A stretch of DNA of 64,000 nucleotides, taken from NCBI RefSeq assembly GCF_016734905.1, contig NZ_JAERPO010000001.1, positions 1,327,712 to 1,391,711 on the forward strand, given 5' to 3'. Of this stretch, positions 19,208 through 27,800 are shown piece after piece. Each line of letters begins with the position of its first letter. Position 1 is the stretch's first letter. The stretch is from Sphingopyxis jiangsuensis. GTDB lineage: Bacteria; Pseudomonadota; Alphaproteobacteria; Sphingomonadales; Sphingomonadaceae. The notes beneath the pieces are model-generated. The model was not told where the DNA came from. It saw only the letters and a program-made list of their open reading frames with translations, and ran no database searches. The position numbers were made by a program, and so were the translations under genes.

Positions 19208-19231
19208 CCGGCGCGGATCACTCCGCGCCGG
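19208..19231. terminator. Bidirectional hairpin terminator between pilZ and ctrA
   Basis: A 10-bp perfect stem (CCGGCGCGGA against TCCGCGCCGG) with loop TCAC, lying between the ends of two convergent genes. There is only a weak T-tract on either side. Confidence 0.65.
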
Positions 19232-19266
19232 GTCCCCTCGTGAACTTGTCGTCGCAGAAAATTGCG

Positions 19267-19974
19267 TCAGGCGACGCGGCGCACCTCGTTGCCGTCGTCG
19301 TCGATATCGCGCAGCACATAGCCGCGACCCCAAACCGTCTCGATGTAATTTTCGCCGCCGCACGCGAGCGCGAGTTTCTTGCGCAGCTTGCAGATGAAGA
19401 CGTCGATGATCTTGAGTTCGGGCTCGTCCATGCCGCCGTAAAGGTGGTTGAGGAACATTTCCTTGGTCAGCGTGGTGCCCTTGCGGAGCGAGAGCAGCTC
19501 GAGCATCTGATATTCCTTGCCGGTCAGATGCACGCGGATGCTGTCGACCTCGACCGTCTTGGTATCGAGATTGACCGCGAGCTTCCCGGTTTTGATGACG
19601 CTTTGGCTGTGGCCCTTGGAACGGCGAACGACGGCGTGGATGCGTGCCACCAGTTCGTCGCGGTGAAAGGGTTTGGTGACATAATCGTCGGCGCCAAAGC
19701 CGAACGAACGCACCTTCGAATCCATTTCGGAAATGCCCGACAGGATCAGCACCGGTGTCTGCACCTTGGCGGTGCGGAGCTTCTTGAGCACGTCATAGCC
19801 GTGCATGTCGGGCAGGTTCAGGTCGAGAAGGATGATGTCGTAATCATAGAGCTTGCCCAGATCCAAGCCCTCTTCCCCCAAGTCGGTGGTATAGACGTTG
19901 AAGCCTTCGGTCGTGAGCATCGTGTCGATCGCCTTGGCGGTCGTCGGCTCGTCCTCGATCAGCAATACACGCAT
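19267..19974 (-). CDS. ctrA: Cell-cycle response regulator CtrA
   Basis: A 235-residue OmpR-class regulator. The receiver domain (1-120) has the acidic pocket (EDE at 7-9), the phospho-acceptor Asp51 in [14 protein letters not shown] and the conserved Lys in YVTKPF. The winged-helix DNA-binding domain (125-230) carries [37 protein letters not shown], which is nearly invariant in alphaproteobacterial CtrA. CtrA controls replication, division and flagellar/pili genes; in sphingomonads it is mainly linked to motility and division timing. Its own promoter region contains a TTAA-N7-TTAA box, so autoregulation is expected. Confidence 0.96.
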   Translation of the reverse strand: MRVLLIEDEPTTAKAIDTMLTTEGFNVYTTDLGEEGLDLGKLYDYDIILLDLNLPDMHGYDVLKKLRTAKVQTPVLILSGISEMDSKVRSFGFGADDYVTKPFHRDELVARIHAVVRRSKGHSQSVIKTGKLAVNLDTKTVEVDSIRVHLTGKEYQMLELLSLRKGTTLTKEMFLNHLYGGMDEPELKIIDVFICKLRKKLALACGGENYIETVWGRGYVLRDIDDDGNEVRRVA

Positions 19975-20120
19975 TGGGCACCCCTTACACTCGATCCCCG
20001 AAGGGACTTCCCACGATGACCCCGCAACCCGGTCGCTGGCTCGTCATAACGGTGCCGGCGCCCGACCCCCGTTGCGGGACTGCCGGAACATTAACCATGA
20101 AACAAATGAAGGGGAAAGGT

Positions 20121-20155
20121 TAATTTTGACTTAACCCGCGGAATCCCGCGAGTCG
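20121..20155 (-). promoter_or_regulatory. CtrA-binding box and two GANTC methylation sites upstream of ctrA
   Basis: TTAA-TTTTGAC-TTAA (20121-20135) is an exact match to the CtrA consensus TTAA-N7-TTAA. GAATC (20142-20146) and GAGTC (20151-20155) follow, both CcrM GANTC sites. In Caulobacter the methylation state of such sites gates ctrA transcription. The box overlaps the stop codon of the upstream LysR gene, 147 bases before the ctrA start. Confidence 0.7.
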
Positions 20156-21057
20156 CGCCCTGTGCATGACAGTTTCAGACTGTCGACAAGATGGTCAGAA
20201 AGCGCGCGGACGCGCGCCGGACGCAAGCGCGTCGGCGGCGACAGCAGGTGCAGAAAAGACTGCGGCAATGACCAGTCGGTGAGGATCGGCACCAGCTGTC
20301 CCGCCGCGATTTCCTCACGCGCGATGAACTCCGGCAACACGGCAACGCCGCCGCCGGCCACCAGCAGCGGCACCATGATGTCGCCGTTGTTCGTGAACAT
20401 GGGGCCCGTCGGTATCACCGTCGCTTCCTCGCCTTCGCGCGAAAAATGCAGCGGCAATATGCGGTCGCGGTGGCCGTAGCCGATCAGGCGATGGCGCGCG
20501 AGTTCGAGTGGATGGCGCGGCGTACCATGCGCTTCAAGATAGGCCGGGCTTGCGATGATCGACGCGGCGACCGGCGCGATGGTTCGCGCAAGCAGGCTGG
20601 AATCGGCTAGCGGCGCGATGCGCAGCGTCAGGTCTATCCCTTCGGCTACCGGGTCATGCCGCGCGTCGCTGAGCATCACATCGACCGTGACCGCCGGGTG
20701 CCGTTCGAGGAAGACGGCGAGCGGCGGCCCCAAAACCTTGATGCCGAAGCTCATCGGCGCCGCCAGCTTGATCGGCCCCGAAAGGTCGATGCGGTCGCCG
20801 CGCGCCGCTTCGGTCGCCGCCATCGCCGCCGCAACCATCGCGCGCGCCTCGTCCAGGAGTCCCGCACCAGCGGTCGAGACTGCGACCGTGCGCGAACTGC
20901 GGTGAAGCAACGCGATGCCGAGCGACGCCTCCAGCCGCGACACCGCCTTCGACACCGTCGCCTTTGACAGGCCGAGCGAAGACGCTGCGGCCGTGAAGCT
21001 TCCGCCGTCCGCAACCGCCACAAAACAAGCCCAGCCTTCATAGTCGGGGAGCGACAT
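20131..21057 (-). CDS. LysR family transcriptional regulator
   Basis: 308 residues. The N-terminal winged HTH (about 5-62) reads FVAVADGGSFTAAASSLGLSKATVSKAVSRLEASLG, the LysR signature, followed by an effector-binding domain. It is divergent from the pirin and azoreductase genes, an arrangement in which LysR proteins usually control the neighbours in response to electrophiles or quinones. I chose ATG 21057; an in-frame ATG at 21072 is possible. Its 3' end runs into the ctrA promoter. Confidence 0.88.
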   Translation of the reverse strand: MSLPDYEGWACFVAVADGGSFTAAASSLGLSKATVSKAVSRLEASLGIALLHRSSRTVAVSTAGAGLLDEARAMVAAAMAATEAARGDRIDLSGPIKLAAPMSFGIKVLGPPLAVFLERHPAVTVDVMLSDARHDPVAEGIDLTLRIAPLADSSLLARTIAPVAASIIASPAYLEAHGTPRHPLELARHRLIGYGHRDRILPLHFSREGEEATVIPTGPMFTNNGDIMVPLLVAGGGVAVLPEFIAREEIAAGQLVPILTDWSLPQSFLHLLSPPTRLRPARVRALSDHLVDSLKLSCTGRDSRDSAG

Positions 21058-21185
21058 GCAATCATCCTGCATATGGAAACAATAGATTTCCATCTATGCT
21101 ATTTTGGAAACAATGCCAATCGCTATGTTGGGCTCAACCCAAGGCCGCCGCCATGCCGGGGGCGTGCCAGAGAAAGGAATGCCCG

Positions 21186-21881
21186 ATGATCGACATTCGC
21201 AAATTCGACACGCTGGGCCACGCCAACCACGGCTGGCTCGATGCCCGCCATCATTTTTCCTTCGCCAACTATTATGACGAAGACCGCATGGGCTGGGGGG
21301 CGCTGCGCGTCTGGAACGACGATGCCATTGCCGCGCAGGCCGGCTTTCCGCCGCACCCGCACCGCGACATGGAAATCATCACCTATGTCCGCACCGGCGC
21401 GATCACCCATCGCGACAGCATGGGCAACAGCGGCCGCACCGAAGCGGGCGACGTTCAGGTGATGAGTGCCGGCACCGGCGTGACGCACAGCGAGTTCAAC
21501 CTCGAGGACGAGGAAACGACGCTGTTCCAGATCTGGATCATGCCCGACCGTGCCGGCGGCAACCCCGGATGGGGCGCGCGCCAGTTCCCCAAGGCGGATC
21601 GCTCGGGTCGCTTCGTAACGCTGGCAAGCGGCATCGAGGGCGACGATGTCCTGCCGATCCGCGCCGACGCCCGTGTCGCGGCCGCGACGGTCAACGCCGG
21701 TGAGAGCGTGTCCTACGACCTCGGAGACGGACGCCACGCCTATCTGGTCGCTGCCAAGGGACGCATCCGCGTCAATGGTCTGAATGCCGATCCGCGCGAT
21801 GGCATCGCGATCCGCGATGTCGGCACGATCATCGTCGAGGCGCTCGAAGACGCCGAACTGGTGCTCGTCGACAGCCTCTGA
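21186..21881 (+). CDS. Pirin family protein (YhaK-like)
   Basis: 231 residues, bicupin. The metal-site motif of pirins is visible as GFPPHPHRDMEIITYVRTGAITHRDSMGNSG (His, His and later Glu/His). The C-terminal half is a second, degenerate cupin. Pirin homologues include quercetinases and redox sensors. It is transcribed away from the LysR gene and followed by an azoreductase, a grouping consistent with response to phenolic or quinone stress. Ribosome-binding site GAAAGGA precedes ATG 21186. Confidence 0.9.
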   Translation: MIDIRKFDTLGHANHGWLDARHHFSFANYYDEDRMGWGALRVWNDDAIAAQAGFPPHPHRDMEIITYVRTGAITHRDSMGNSGRTEAGDVQVMSAGTGVTHSEFNLEDEETTLFQIWIMPDRAGGNPGWGARQFPKADRSGRFVTLASGIEGDDVLPIRADARVAAATVNAGESVSYDLGDGRHAYLVAAKGRIRVNGLNADPRDGIAIRDVGTIIVEALEDAELVLVDSL

Positions 21882-21968
21882 CGAAATCCCCCCGGGCCGC
21901 CGCTTGTCCCCTCCCTGAGGCGGCGGCCCACCCCTTCTCCCTTCTCGAAATGTTCAAGGAGCAATGCC

Positions 21969-22565
21969 ATGACCAATATTCTTCGTATCGACGCCAGCGC
22001 CCGCTATCAGGGTTCGACCACGCGCGCGCTCGCCGAAAAGCTTGTCGAGCGCCTGCTCGCCGAAAGCTATGGCGCCAAGGTCGTCCACCGCGACCTTGCA
22101 GCAACGCCGCCGGCGCTGCTCGACGAAAGCTGGGTATTCGCCAACTTTACCGACGAAGCCGAACGCAGTGACGACCAGAAGACGTCCCTCGCGGGATCGG
22201 ACGCGTTGATCGCCGAACTCGAAGCCGCCGACACGATCGTTATCGGCGTCCCCGTGTATAATTTTGCAATCCCCGCCGCGCTCAAGGCATGGGTCGACCA
22301 GATCGCCCGCGCGCGCAAGACGTTCCGCTACACCGAAGCCGGTCCCGAAGGCCTGCTGAAGGGCAAGCGCGCCTTCCTGGTCGTCGCCTCGGGTGGCGTC
22401 CCGGTTGGCAGCGATTATGACTTTGCCACCGGCTATCTGCGCCACGTCCTCGGTTTCGTCGGAATCACCGACGTCACCATCATCGCTGCCGACCAGCAGA
22501 TGGCGGACGAAACGGCAGTCACCCGCGCGACCGCCGCGATCGACGGCCTACAGCAGGCGGCCTGA
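21969..22565 (+). CDS. azoR: FMN-dependent NADH:quinone oxidoreductase / azoreductase
   Basis: 198 residues, flavodoxin-like. The phosphate-binding loop of FMN is at the N-terminus (RIDASARYQGSTTR). PVYNFAIPAALKAWVDQIARARKTFRYTEAGPEGL is the AzoR family core, and VVASGGVPVGSDYDFATGYLRHVLGFVGI forms the C-terminal FMN/substrate wall. AzoR enzymes reduce quinones and azo dyes with NADH. It lies 87 bases after the pirin gene with GTTCAAGGAG before the start. Confidence 0.93.
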   Translation: MTNILRIDASARYQGSTTRALAEKLVERLLAESYGAKVVHRDLAATPPALLDESWVFANFTDEAERSDDQKTSLAGSDALIAELEAADTIVIGVPVYNFAIPAALKAWVDQIARARKTFRYTEAGPEGLLKGKRAFLVVASGGVPVGSDYDFATGYLRHVLGFVGITDVTIIAADQQMADETAVTRATAAIDGLQQAA

Positions 22566-22626
22566 CCCGAAAGCGCGTCCCGCCGGGTTTGTTCCTTTCG
22601 CTTGACCCGGCGCGGACCGCGCCCGC

Positions 22627-22662
22627 ACCCGGTCCGGCGCGGTTTCCGCTGCCGGACCGGGT
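22627..22662 (+). terminator. Long hairpin after azoR
   Basis: ACCCGGTCCGGC (22627-22638) pairs perfectly with 22651-22662, and GCGG/CCGC extend the stem inside around a TTT loop. It lies 62 bases after the azoR stop. No T-run follows, so it is an imperfect terminator or an extragenic repeat. Confidence 0.5.
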
Positions 22663-22740
22663 CACTTTCCCGCTGCATCCATCCGATGGCCGCTGACGTT
22701 TCCGCTTTCGGCAAGGGGCTGCCCGCCCTATAGCGCGGCG

Positions 22741-23424
22741 ATGCTTCTTTCAGACCGCATCCTCTTTCTCGACGGCGAAGCCCTCGTCCTCGACAAGCCC
22801 GAAGGCCTGCCCGTCGATCCGCCGCGCGACGGCAGCCTCAGCCTCGAAAACCATCTCGACAGCTTGCGCTTCGGTTTCAAACGCTGGCCGCTTGCCGTCC
22901 ATCGGCTCGACCGCGACACGTCGGGATGCCTGCTGCTCGCGCGCAACCCAAAGGCACATGGCCGCTTCACGCGCGCGTTCGAAAGCCGTGCGGTCAACAA
23001 GCAATATCTCGCGATCCTCGACGGCGTTCCCGATGCAGCGAGCGGCACAATAGACCTGCCGCTGTCCAAAACCTCGACCGCCGAAACGGGCTGGCGGATG
23101 GTCGGCGACCCGACCGGCAAACCGTCGGTGTCGCACTGGGAAAAGCTGGCGGTCGTCGAGGGCCGCGCGCTGCTGCGCTTTCGCCCCGAGACGGGGCGCA
23201 CGCACCAATTGCGCGTCCACGCGCTCGAAGGTCTCGGTTTCGCGATCGTCGGCGATCCCGTCTACGGCCGCGGCGGCCCGCGCGACCGGACGATGCTCCA
23301 CGCCGAACGGCTTGTGGTCGATCGTGACGTCAAGCCGCCAATCATCGCCGAGGCGCCGTTCCCCGATCGTTTTGCTGCTCTGGGGTTCGAGGCGCCCGAG
23401 GGCGCGGCACCAACCCGTGGCTGA
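22741..23424 (+). CDS. RluA family pseudouridine synthase
   Basis: 227 residues. The family catalytic motif HRLDRDTSG (with the essential Asp) is at about residues 55-63, followed by LLLARNPKAH, and the RTHQLRVHA block near residue 155 completes the RluA signature. No S4 domain is present, so it is a short form similar to RluA/TruC, which modify rRNA or tRNA uridines. The exact target cannot be read from sequence. Its end overlaps the arfB-like gene. Confidence 0.88.
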   Translation: MLLSDRILFLDGEALVLDKPEGLPVDPPRDGSLSLENHLDSLRFGFKRWPLAVHRLDRDTSGCLLLARNPKAHGRFTRAFESRAVNKQYLAILDGVPDAASGTIDLPLSKTSTAETGWRMVGDPTGKPSVSHWEKLAVVEGRALLRFRPETGRTHQLRVHALEGLGFAIVGDPVYGRGGPRDRTMLHAERLVVDRDVKPPIIAEAPFPDRFAALGFEAPEGAAPTRG

Positions 23425-23818
23425 GATTCCGGAAAGCGCGATCAGCGAGCGCTTCCTCGCGGGGTCGGGTCCGGGAGGGCAGAATGTCAACAAGGTCGCG
23501 ACCGCGTGCCAGCTACGCGTTGACGTCTATGCACTGGGCTTGCCGCCCGATGCCTTTCGCCGGCTGAAGACACTCGCGGGCAGCAAGCTGACGAGCGAAG
23601 GGGGGCTTGTCATCCTCGCGCGCCGGTTTCGCACCCAAGAAGCGAACCGCGCCGACGCGCGGAATCGGCTCAGCGAACTGATCGACGCCGCACTCACCCG
23701 TCCCGAACGGCGGATCAAGACCAAGCCGAGCAAGGCCGCGAAGGCGCGGCGTGCCGAAGGAAAAAAGGCCCGCAGCGCGGTGAAAGCGATGCGCGGCCGC
23801 GTGCGCGGAGCGGAGTAA
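23417..23818 (+). CDS. arfB: Alternative ribosome-rescue factor ArfB-like peptidyl-tRNA hydrolase
   Basis: 133 residues. It carries the release-factor GGQ motif (GSGPGGQNVNK, about residues 17-27) without the codon-recognition domain, and it ends in a Lys/Arg-rich tail that in ArfB/YaeJ enters the empty mRNA channel of stalled ribosomes. The start is GTG 23417, which overlaps the last codons of the pseudouridine synthase; a longer in-frame start would overlap it more. Translational coupling is likely. Confidence 0.88.
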   Translation: MAEIPESAISERFLAGSGPGGQNVNKVATACQLRVDVYALGLPPDAFRRLKTLAGSKLTSEGGLVILARRFRTQEANRADARNRLSELIDAALTRPERRIKTKPSKAAKARRAEGKKARSAVKAMRGRVRGAE

Positions 23819-23873
23819 ACAGGATTTTTACGATGCTCCGCTAGACCACTCGAGCGATCAAGCGGAGCAGTTC

Positions 23874-24083
23874 ATGAGCGAAATCCCAAAATCCGCCCTG
23901 AGGCCCCCCTTGTCTGACCGCCCCGAGTTTCGTCGGAGGCAGTATGAGGGGCGCCGGGATGATGATTGCCGCCGATCAACCGCGGACCATTACCGTGCCC
24001 GACAGGCGCCCGACAAAGCGCTCTCGCCGGGACAAATAAAGCCCCCACAGCCTGTAGCCACCGACGTCGAGTTGTTCCGATAA
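23874..24083 (+). CDS. Possible small basic protein (doubtful)
   Basis: A 69-codon frame starting ATGAGCGAAATC with GCGGAG upstream. The product is charged and Pro/Arg-rich with no recognisable domain. This 349-base gap between arfB and a PilZ gene holds nothing else that I can identify. It may be non-coding; I list it only because the ribosome-binding site is acceptable. Confidence 0.25.
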   Translation: MSEIPKSALRPPLSDRPEFRRRQYEGRRDDDCRRSTADHYRARQAPDKALSPGQIKPPQPVATDVELFR

Positions 24084-24167
24084 GAAACAGGAGTGCCGAC
24101 TGTTTACCAAGTTCGTCTATCTTGCGGTAACTGTTTACGGCTTAGATCGACGTAGCGAAACTGGGTT

Positions 24168-24512
24168 ATGGAAATCAGCGCCGTGATAGAAACGCAGAAG
24201 TTCAAGGTCAGACCAGCCCCCGAAGCCGCTCGTCGTTCGAAGCGTGCCCCCGTAAAGGCGCGCGCTCGGTTCCGCGAACCCGGGCTCAATCCATTCGATG
24301 TTGACCTGTTCGACCTGTCGTCGACCGGGTTCCGGATGGTCACCGCCTTTCGCCCGCAAATCGGCAAACACATCTGGGTGAACTTGCCCGGACTGCAACC
24401 GCTCGAGGCCGTGGTGCGCAGAGCTGACGGCAATAATTACGGGTGCGAATTCATTGCGCCGCTTCATCCCGCGGTGGCGGATCATCTGCAGGCAAGCCTG
24501 CGCGGCGCATAA
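24168..24512 (+). CDS. PilZ-domain protein
   Basis: 114 residues. A basic N-terminal part (AARRSKRAPVKARARFRE) leads into VDLFDLSSTGFRMVTAFRPQIGKHIWVNLPGLQPLEAVVRRADGNNYGCEFI, the PilZ pattern with D-L-S-x-x-G-F and G-x-x-F/Y-G-C-E-F. The basic patch may supply the c-di-GMP-binding arginines. It converges on the EVE gene, 12 bases from its end. Unlike the other PilZ gene (18753) it lacks a long C-terminal tail. Confidence 0.8.
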   Translation: MEISAVIETQKFKVRPAPEAARRSKRAPVKARARFREPGLNPFDVDLFDLSSTGFRMVTAFRPQIGKHIWVNLPGLQPLEAVVRRADGNNYGCEFIAPLHPAVADHLQASLRGA

Positions 24513-24524
24513 CGTCCCCAGGAA

Positions 24525-24950
24525 TCAACGCGCGGCGTTCTCCGACAGGCGCAGGATATGCGTCCATTCAGCCGGGCGCACGCGCCCGACCGACAGCCGC
24601 GACTGGCGGATCAAATCCATGTCGGCAAGCTTGAGGTCGGCCTTTATGGTCGCGAGCGTGACGGGGTGATCGAGCGGCCGGACCGGCTCGACGCGCACGA
24701 CGACCCACGGCGATCCTTCATCGGCGGTCGGATCGGGAAAGGCGGTTTCGGTAACCCGCATGATCCCGACACATTCCTTGCCGATATTGCTGTGATAGAA
24801 GAGCGCCTCGTCGCCGACTTGCATCGCCATCATGTTGAGCTTTGCCGTATGGTTGCGCACACCGTCCCATATGCCGGTGCCGTCCTCGACGAGTTGGTCC
24901 CACGGATAGACGTCGGGTTCGGACTTCATCAGCCAATATTGCTTGCTCAT
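24525..24950 (-). CDS. EVE domain protein (PUA-like)
   Basis: 141 residues, essentially a lone EVE domain: YWLMKSEPDVYPWDQL at the start, WDGVRNHTAKLNM, ALFYHSNIGKECVGIMRV in the middle and RLSVGRVRPAEW towards the end. EVE domains bind modified bases in DNA or RNA; in core chromosomal context, as here, such a THYN1-like protein is more likely to act on RNA than as a restriction component. No nuclease neighbour is seen. Confidence 0.88.
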   Translation of the reverse strand: MSKQYWLMKSEPDVYPWDQLVEDGTGIWDGVRNHTAKLNMMAMQVGDEALFYHSNIGKECVGIMRVTETAFPDPTADEGSPWVVVRVEPVRPLDHPVTLATIKADLKLADMDLIRQSRLSVGRVRPAEWTHILRLSENAAR

Positions 24951-25069
24951 GCCGCGCGGTTTAGCCGAGCCGTGCGGCCGACGGAACCGCCTTTTTCCCT
25001 TTCAAGCGCACGCGGCAGCGCCTAAATCGCTCGGCATGTCGCGCGCCTTGCGGCGCCACCCCTGACCAT

Positions 25070-26014
25070 ATGGATTCGCAATTTATGACCGCCGCCGTCC
25101 CCGTCATTTCCATGTCGCTTTCCGCCGACGATTTTGCCCGTGATTTCGGAGCCTCGTTCGAGCGTTTCGGCTTTGCCATGATTACCGACCACGGCATCGA
25201 CCCCGCACTGATCGACGATGCATGGACAAAGGCGAAGGAATTTTTCGCGCTGCCCGAGGAGGCGAAGCGCAGCTATCACATCCCCGGCGGCGGCGGCGCG
25301 CGCGGCTATACCCCGTTCGGAACCGAGATCGCCAAGGGCGCGAAAGAAGTCGATCTCAAGGAATTCTGGCACGTCGGCCGCGACCTGCCCGCAGGCCACC
25401 CGCTTGCGGCGCAGCAACCGAACAATGTCTGGCCCGCCGAGGTCGAAGGCTTCCGCGCCGTGTTCGATAAGCTCTTCGCCGAATTCGACCGCGTCGGAGG
25501 ACAGCTGCTGTCGGGCATCGCGCGCTATCTGAAGCTCGCCCCCGATTTCTTCGACGACACGGTGAGAGACGGCAACAGCGTGATGCGCCTGCTCCACTAT
25601 CCGCCGGTCGAAGCGCCCGCGAAGGGCATCCGCGCCGAGGCGCATGAGGACATCAATACGATCACCCTGCTGCTCGGCGCCGAGGAGGCGGGGCTCGAAA
25701 TCCTCGACAAGGATGGCAGCTGGCTGCCCGTGTCGCCGCCTGCAGGCGCGATGGCGGTCAATGTCGGCGACATGCTCCAGCGGTTGACCAATAACCGCCT
25801 TCCCTCCACTACCCACCGCGTTCGCAACCCCGACGAAGGGCGCGCAAGCATCGCACGCTATTCGATGCCTTTCTTCCTGCATTTCCGCTCGGACTATCTG
25901 ATCGAGACGCTCGATAACTGCATCGATGCCGAGCATCCGAACCGCTATCCCCAACCGATTACCGCCGACGATTATCTGCAACATCGGCTGCGCGAGATCG
26001 GGCTGAAGAAATAG
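25070..26014 (+). CDS. Isopenicillin N synthase-like 2-oxoglutarate/Fe(II) oxygenase
   Basis: About 314 residues. The N-terminal DIOX_N part (~9-110) precedes the 2OG-Fe(II) domain with the facial triad AHEDINTIT (His, Asp) and TTHRV (His). RASIARYSMPFF supplies the Arg and Ser that bind 2-oxoglutarate in this family. The substrate is unknown; bacterial homologues act in small-molecule hydroxylation or ethylene/purine pathways. Start may be ATG 25070 or 25085 (MTAAVPVISM), the latter being closer to family length. Confidence 0.85.
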   Translation: MDSQFMTAAVPVISMSLSADDFARDFGASFERFGFAMITDHGIDPALIDDAWTKAKEFFALPEEAKRSYHIPGGGGARGYTPFGTEIAKGAKEVDLKEFWHVGRDLPAGHPLAAQQPNNVWPAEVEGFRAVFDKLFAEFDRVGGQLLSGIARYLKLAPDFFDDTVRDGNSVMRLLHYPPVEAPAKGIRAEAHEDINTITLLLGAEEAGLEILDKDGSWLPVSPPAGAMAVNVGDMLQRLTNNRLPSTTHRVRNPDEGRASIARYSMPFFLHFRSDYLIETLDNCIDAEHPNRYPQPITADDYLQHRLREIGLKK

Positions 26015-26048
26015 CGTCCGGCGGCGGCCCGTCCCGCAAAGCGTTTCG

Positions 26049-27683
26049 CTAATTGGTCCAGTAGATATAATCCTGCCCATCGCGCCACGGCGCGTCGAGC
26101 GGCACGTCAATCCGCACGGGTCCTTCGACAAGGCCGGGCCAGATCGGTTTCGCCATCCCGGCGTTCTGCCTTGCAATCAGCGTGCGCAGCTCCGCAACGC
26201 GGGCGGGCTCGCGCGCCGCAAGGTCGGTTTGTTCGGTGGGATCGGTCGCAAGGTTATAGAGCCGCGCCTTTTCAGGCCGCTTTGTCAGCTGCAGTTTCCA
26301 GTCGCCGGTGCGCACCGCGCGATAGTCCCCCGAGCGCCAGAAGATCGCATCGCGCTGCGCCGGGCCGGCCAATATATCTTCGCTGTCGAGTAGGCGTCCG
26401 CTGGGCAGCTTTGCGCCCGCCGCCGCCGCGATCGTCGCGAAAATGTCGATATGACCGGTGACATCGGCGCGAGCCGTGTTTGCCGCAATTGCCTTGGGCC
26501 ACCGCATGAAGAGCGGCGCGCGGATGCCGCCTTCGAAGAAGGTTGCTTTCCAGCCGCGGTACGGCGCGTTGAGATCGGGAATCCCCGCATACCAGGCGCC
26601 GCCATTGTCGCTGGTGAAGATGACAAGCGTGTCGTCGTCGATGCCAAGCTGTTCGAGCTTTGCCAGAATGTCACCGATCCGCCGATCCATATGCGCGACC
26701 ATCGCACCATATACGCGCGTCTTGTGGTCCTTGATCTGCACGAACTTGTCATATTCGGCGCGCGTCGCCTGCAGCGGTGTGTGCGGCGCGGTAAAACCAA
26801 GGTAGAGGAAGAAGGGCCGGTTCCGGTTCGCCTCGATCGCCTCAATGGCCTCGTCGGCGAAATAGTCGGTCATATGCCCTTTCGCGGCAAAGCGCGGACT
26901 GCCGTTGAACGTCACCGCATGGCGCAGATTGGCCCAGAGAAAGCGATCGATCGGATCCCAAGGAAGCTTGGCATTGACCGCGTCCGCATCATCCTCGGGC
27001 AGGAACATCGCCGCGCCCGCCAGCACCGCGAGGCTTTCGTCGAAACCCTGCGCCTGCGGCTGGAGCTTGGGCGCTTCCCCCAAATGCCATTTGCCGATGT
27101 GAAGCGTGCGATAGCCCGCTGTCTTGACGGTTTCGGCGATCGTCACTTCGCTCGCCGGGACGCCCATGTCGGGATAATCGGGTATGTCGTCGGTGATGCG
27201 GTCCGCGTGAAACACCGCTTCGAGCGGCCCGACTCCGCCGCCATGGACAAGATTCTCCGCAAATTCGGTCGGCACAGCAGTAAATTCGAATCCGAAGCGC
27301 GTGGGATAGCGCCCGGTCATCATTGCGGCGCGCGAAGGCGAACAGGTCGCGTTGGCGGCATAGGCCGTCGTAAAATTCACTCCTTCACGCGCGATGCGGT
27401 CGATATTGGGCGTGCGCACGATGCCGCCCGCAATGCCGCCACCGTTCAAGCTGATGTCGTTATAGCCCAGATCGTCAGCGACGATCAGGATGATGTTGGG
27501 CGGCCGCTCACCGCTCCGTGCTGCGTCGGGACCGGCCTGCCACACGACCGGACGGTTCGGCTGAACGGGGTCGCGCCAATCCTGCACGATGCCGGGCAGC
27601 CGATATCGGTTTTCGGTGTAAGCCCAATATCCACCCGCGACGGCGAGCGCCACGACGCTCAGCCCGATCCAGCCCTTTGCCAT
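26049..27683 (-). CDS. Sulfatase (alkaline-phosphatase superfamily, Cys type), TetR-linked
   Basis: 544 residues with an N-terminal membrane segment (6-22) as signal or anchor. The metal-binding start is NIILIVADDLG (Asp-Asp). ATCSPSRAAMMTGR contains Cys114 within CxPSR, the residue oxidised to formylglycine. Further ligands follow: HIGKWHLGE, FTAPHTP and FTSDNGG (Asp-Asn). It is a type I sulfatase removing sulfate esters from a sugar or aryl compound; the subfamily is not assigned. It is divergent from a TetR gene across a palindromic operator. It lies outside the island but presumably relies on the same maturation enzyme at 53667. Confidence 0.9.
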   Translation of the reverse strand: MAKGWIGLSVVALAVAGGYWAYTENRYRLPGIVQDWRDPVQPNRPVVWQAGPDAARSGERPPNIILIVADDLGYNDISLNGGGIAGGIVRTPNIDRIAREGVNFTTAYAANATCSPSRAAMMTGRYPTRFGFEFTAVPTEFAENLVHGGGVGPLEAVFHADRITDDIPDYPDMGVPASEVTIAETVKTAGYRTLHIGKWHLGEAPKLQPQAQGFDESLAVLAGAAMFLPEDDADAVNAKLPWDPIDRFLWANLRHAVTFNGSPRFAAKGHMTDYFADEAIEAIEANRNRPFFLYLGFTAPHTPLQATRAEYDKFVQIKDHKTRVYGAMVAHMDRRIGDILAKLEQLGIDDDTLVIFTSDNGGAWYAGIPDLNAPYRGWKATFFEGGIRAPLFMRWPKAIAANTARADVTGHIDIFATIAAAAGAKLPSGRLLDSEDILAGPAQRDAIFWRSGDYRAVRTGDWKLQLTKRPEKARLYNLATDPTEQTDLAAREPARVAELRTLIARQNAGMAKPIWPGLVEGPVRIDVPLDAPWRDGQDYIYWTN

Positions 27684-27718
27684 CGCCCCACCCCTGCTCG
27701 CTGCCGCACAGCTATGAA

Positions 27719-27739
27719 AGTGACACTATATGTGTCATT
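27719..27739. promoter_or_regulatory. Palindromic operator between sulfatase and tetR
   Basis: TGACAC-TATAT-GTGTCA at 27721-27737 is a perfect inverted repeat with one more matching pair outside it. It lies 38 bases upstream of the sulfatase start and 64 bases before tetR. The same TGACAY-N5-RTGTCA core recurs at 30295-30315 before the second sulfatase. Confidence 0.75.
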
Positions 27740-27800
27740 ATGTCGGTGGTCGCGCAAGCGCGGCATTGACGAAGGCAACGGAACAGGCCAGCGGGGTTTT

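Noticed and set aside
26451..27800. A very long open frame on the plus strand running through the sulfatase gene into the TetR gene
   Set aside because: Only the part from 27801 has protein-family content; the rest is antisense to a clear sulfatase and is a product of high GC.
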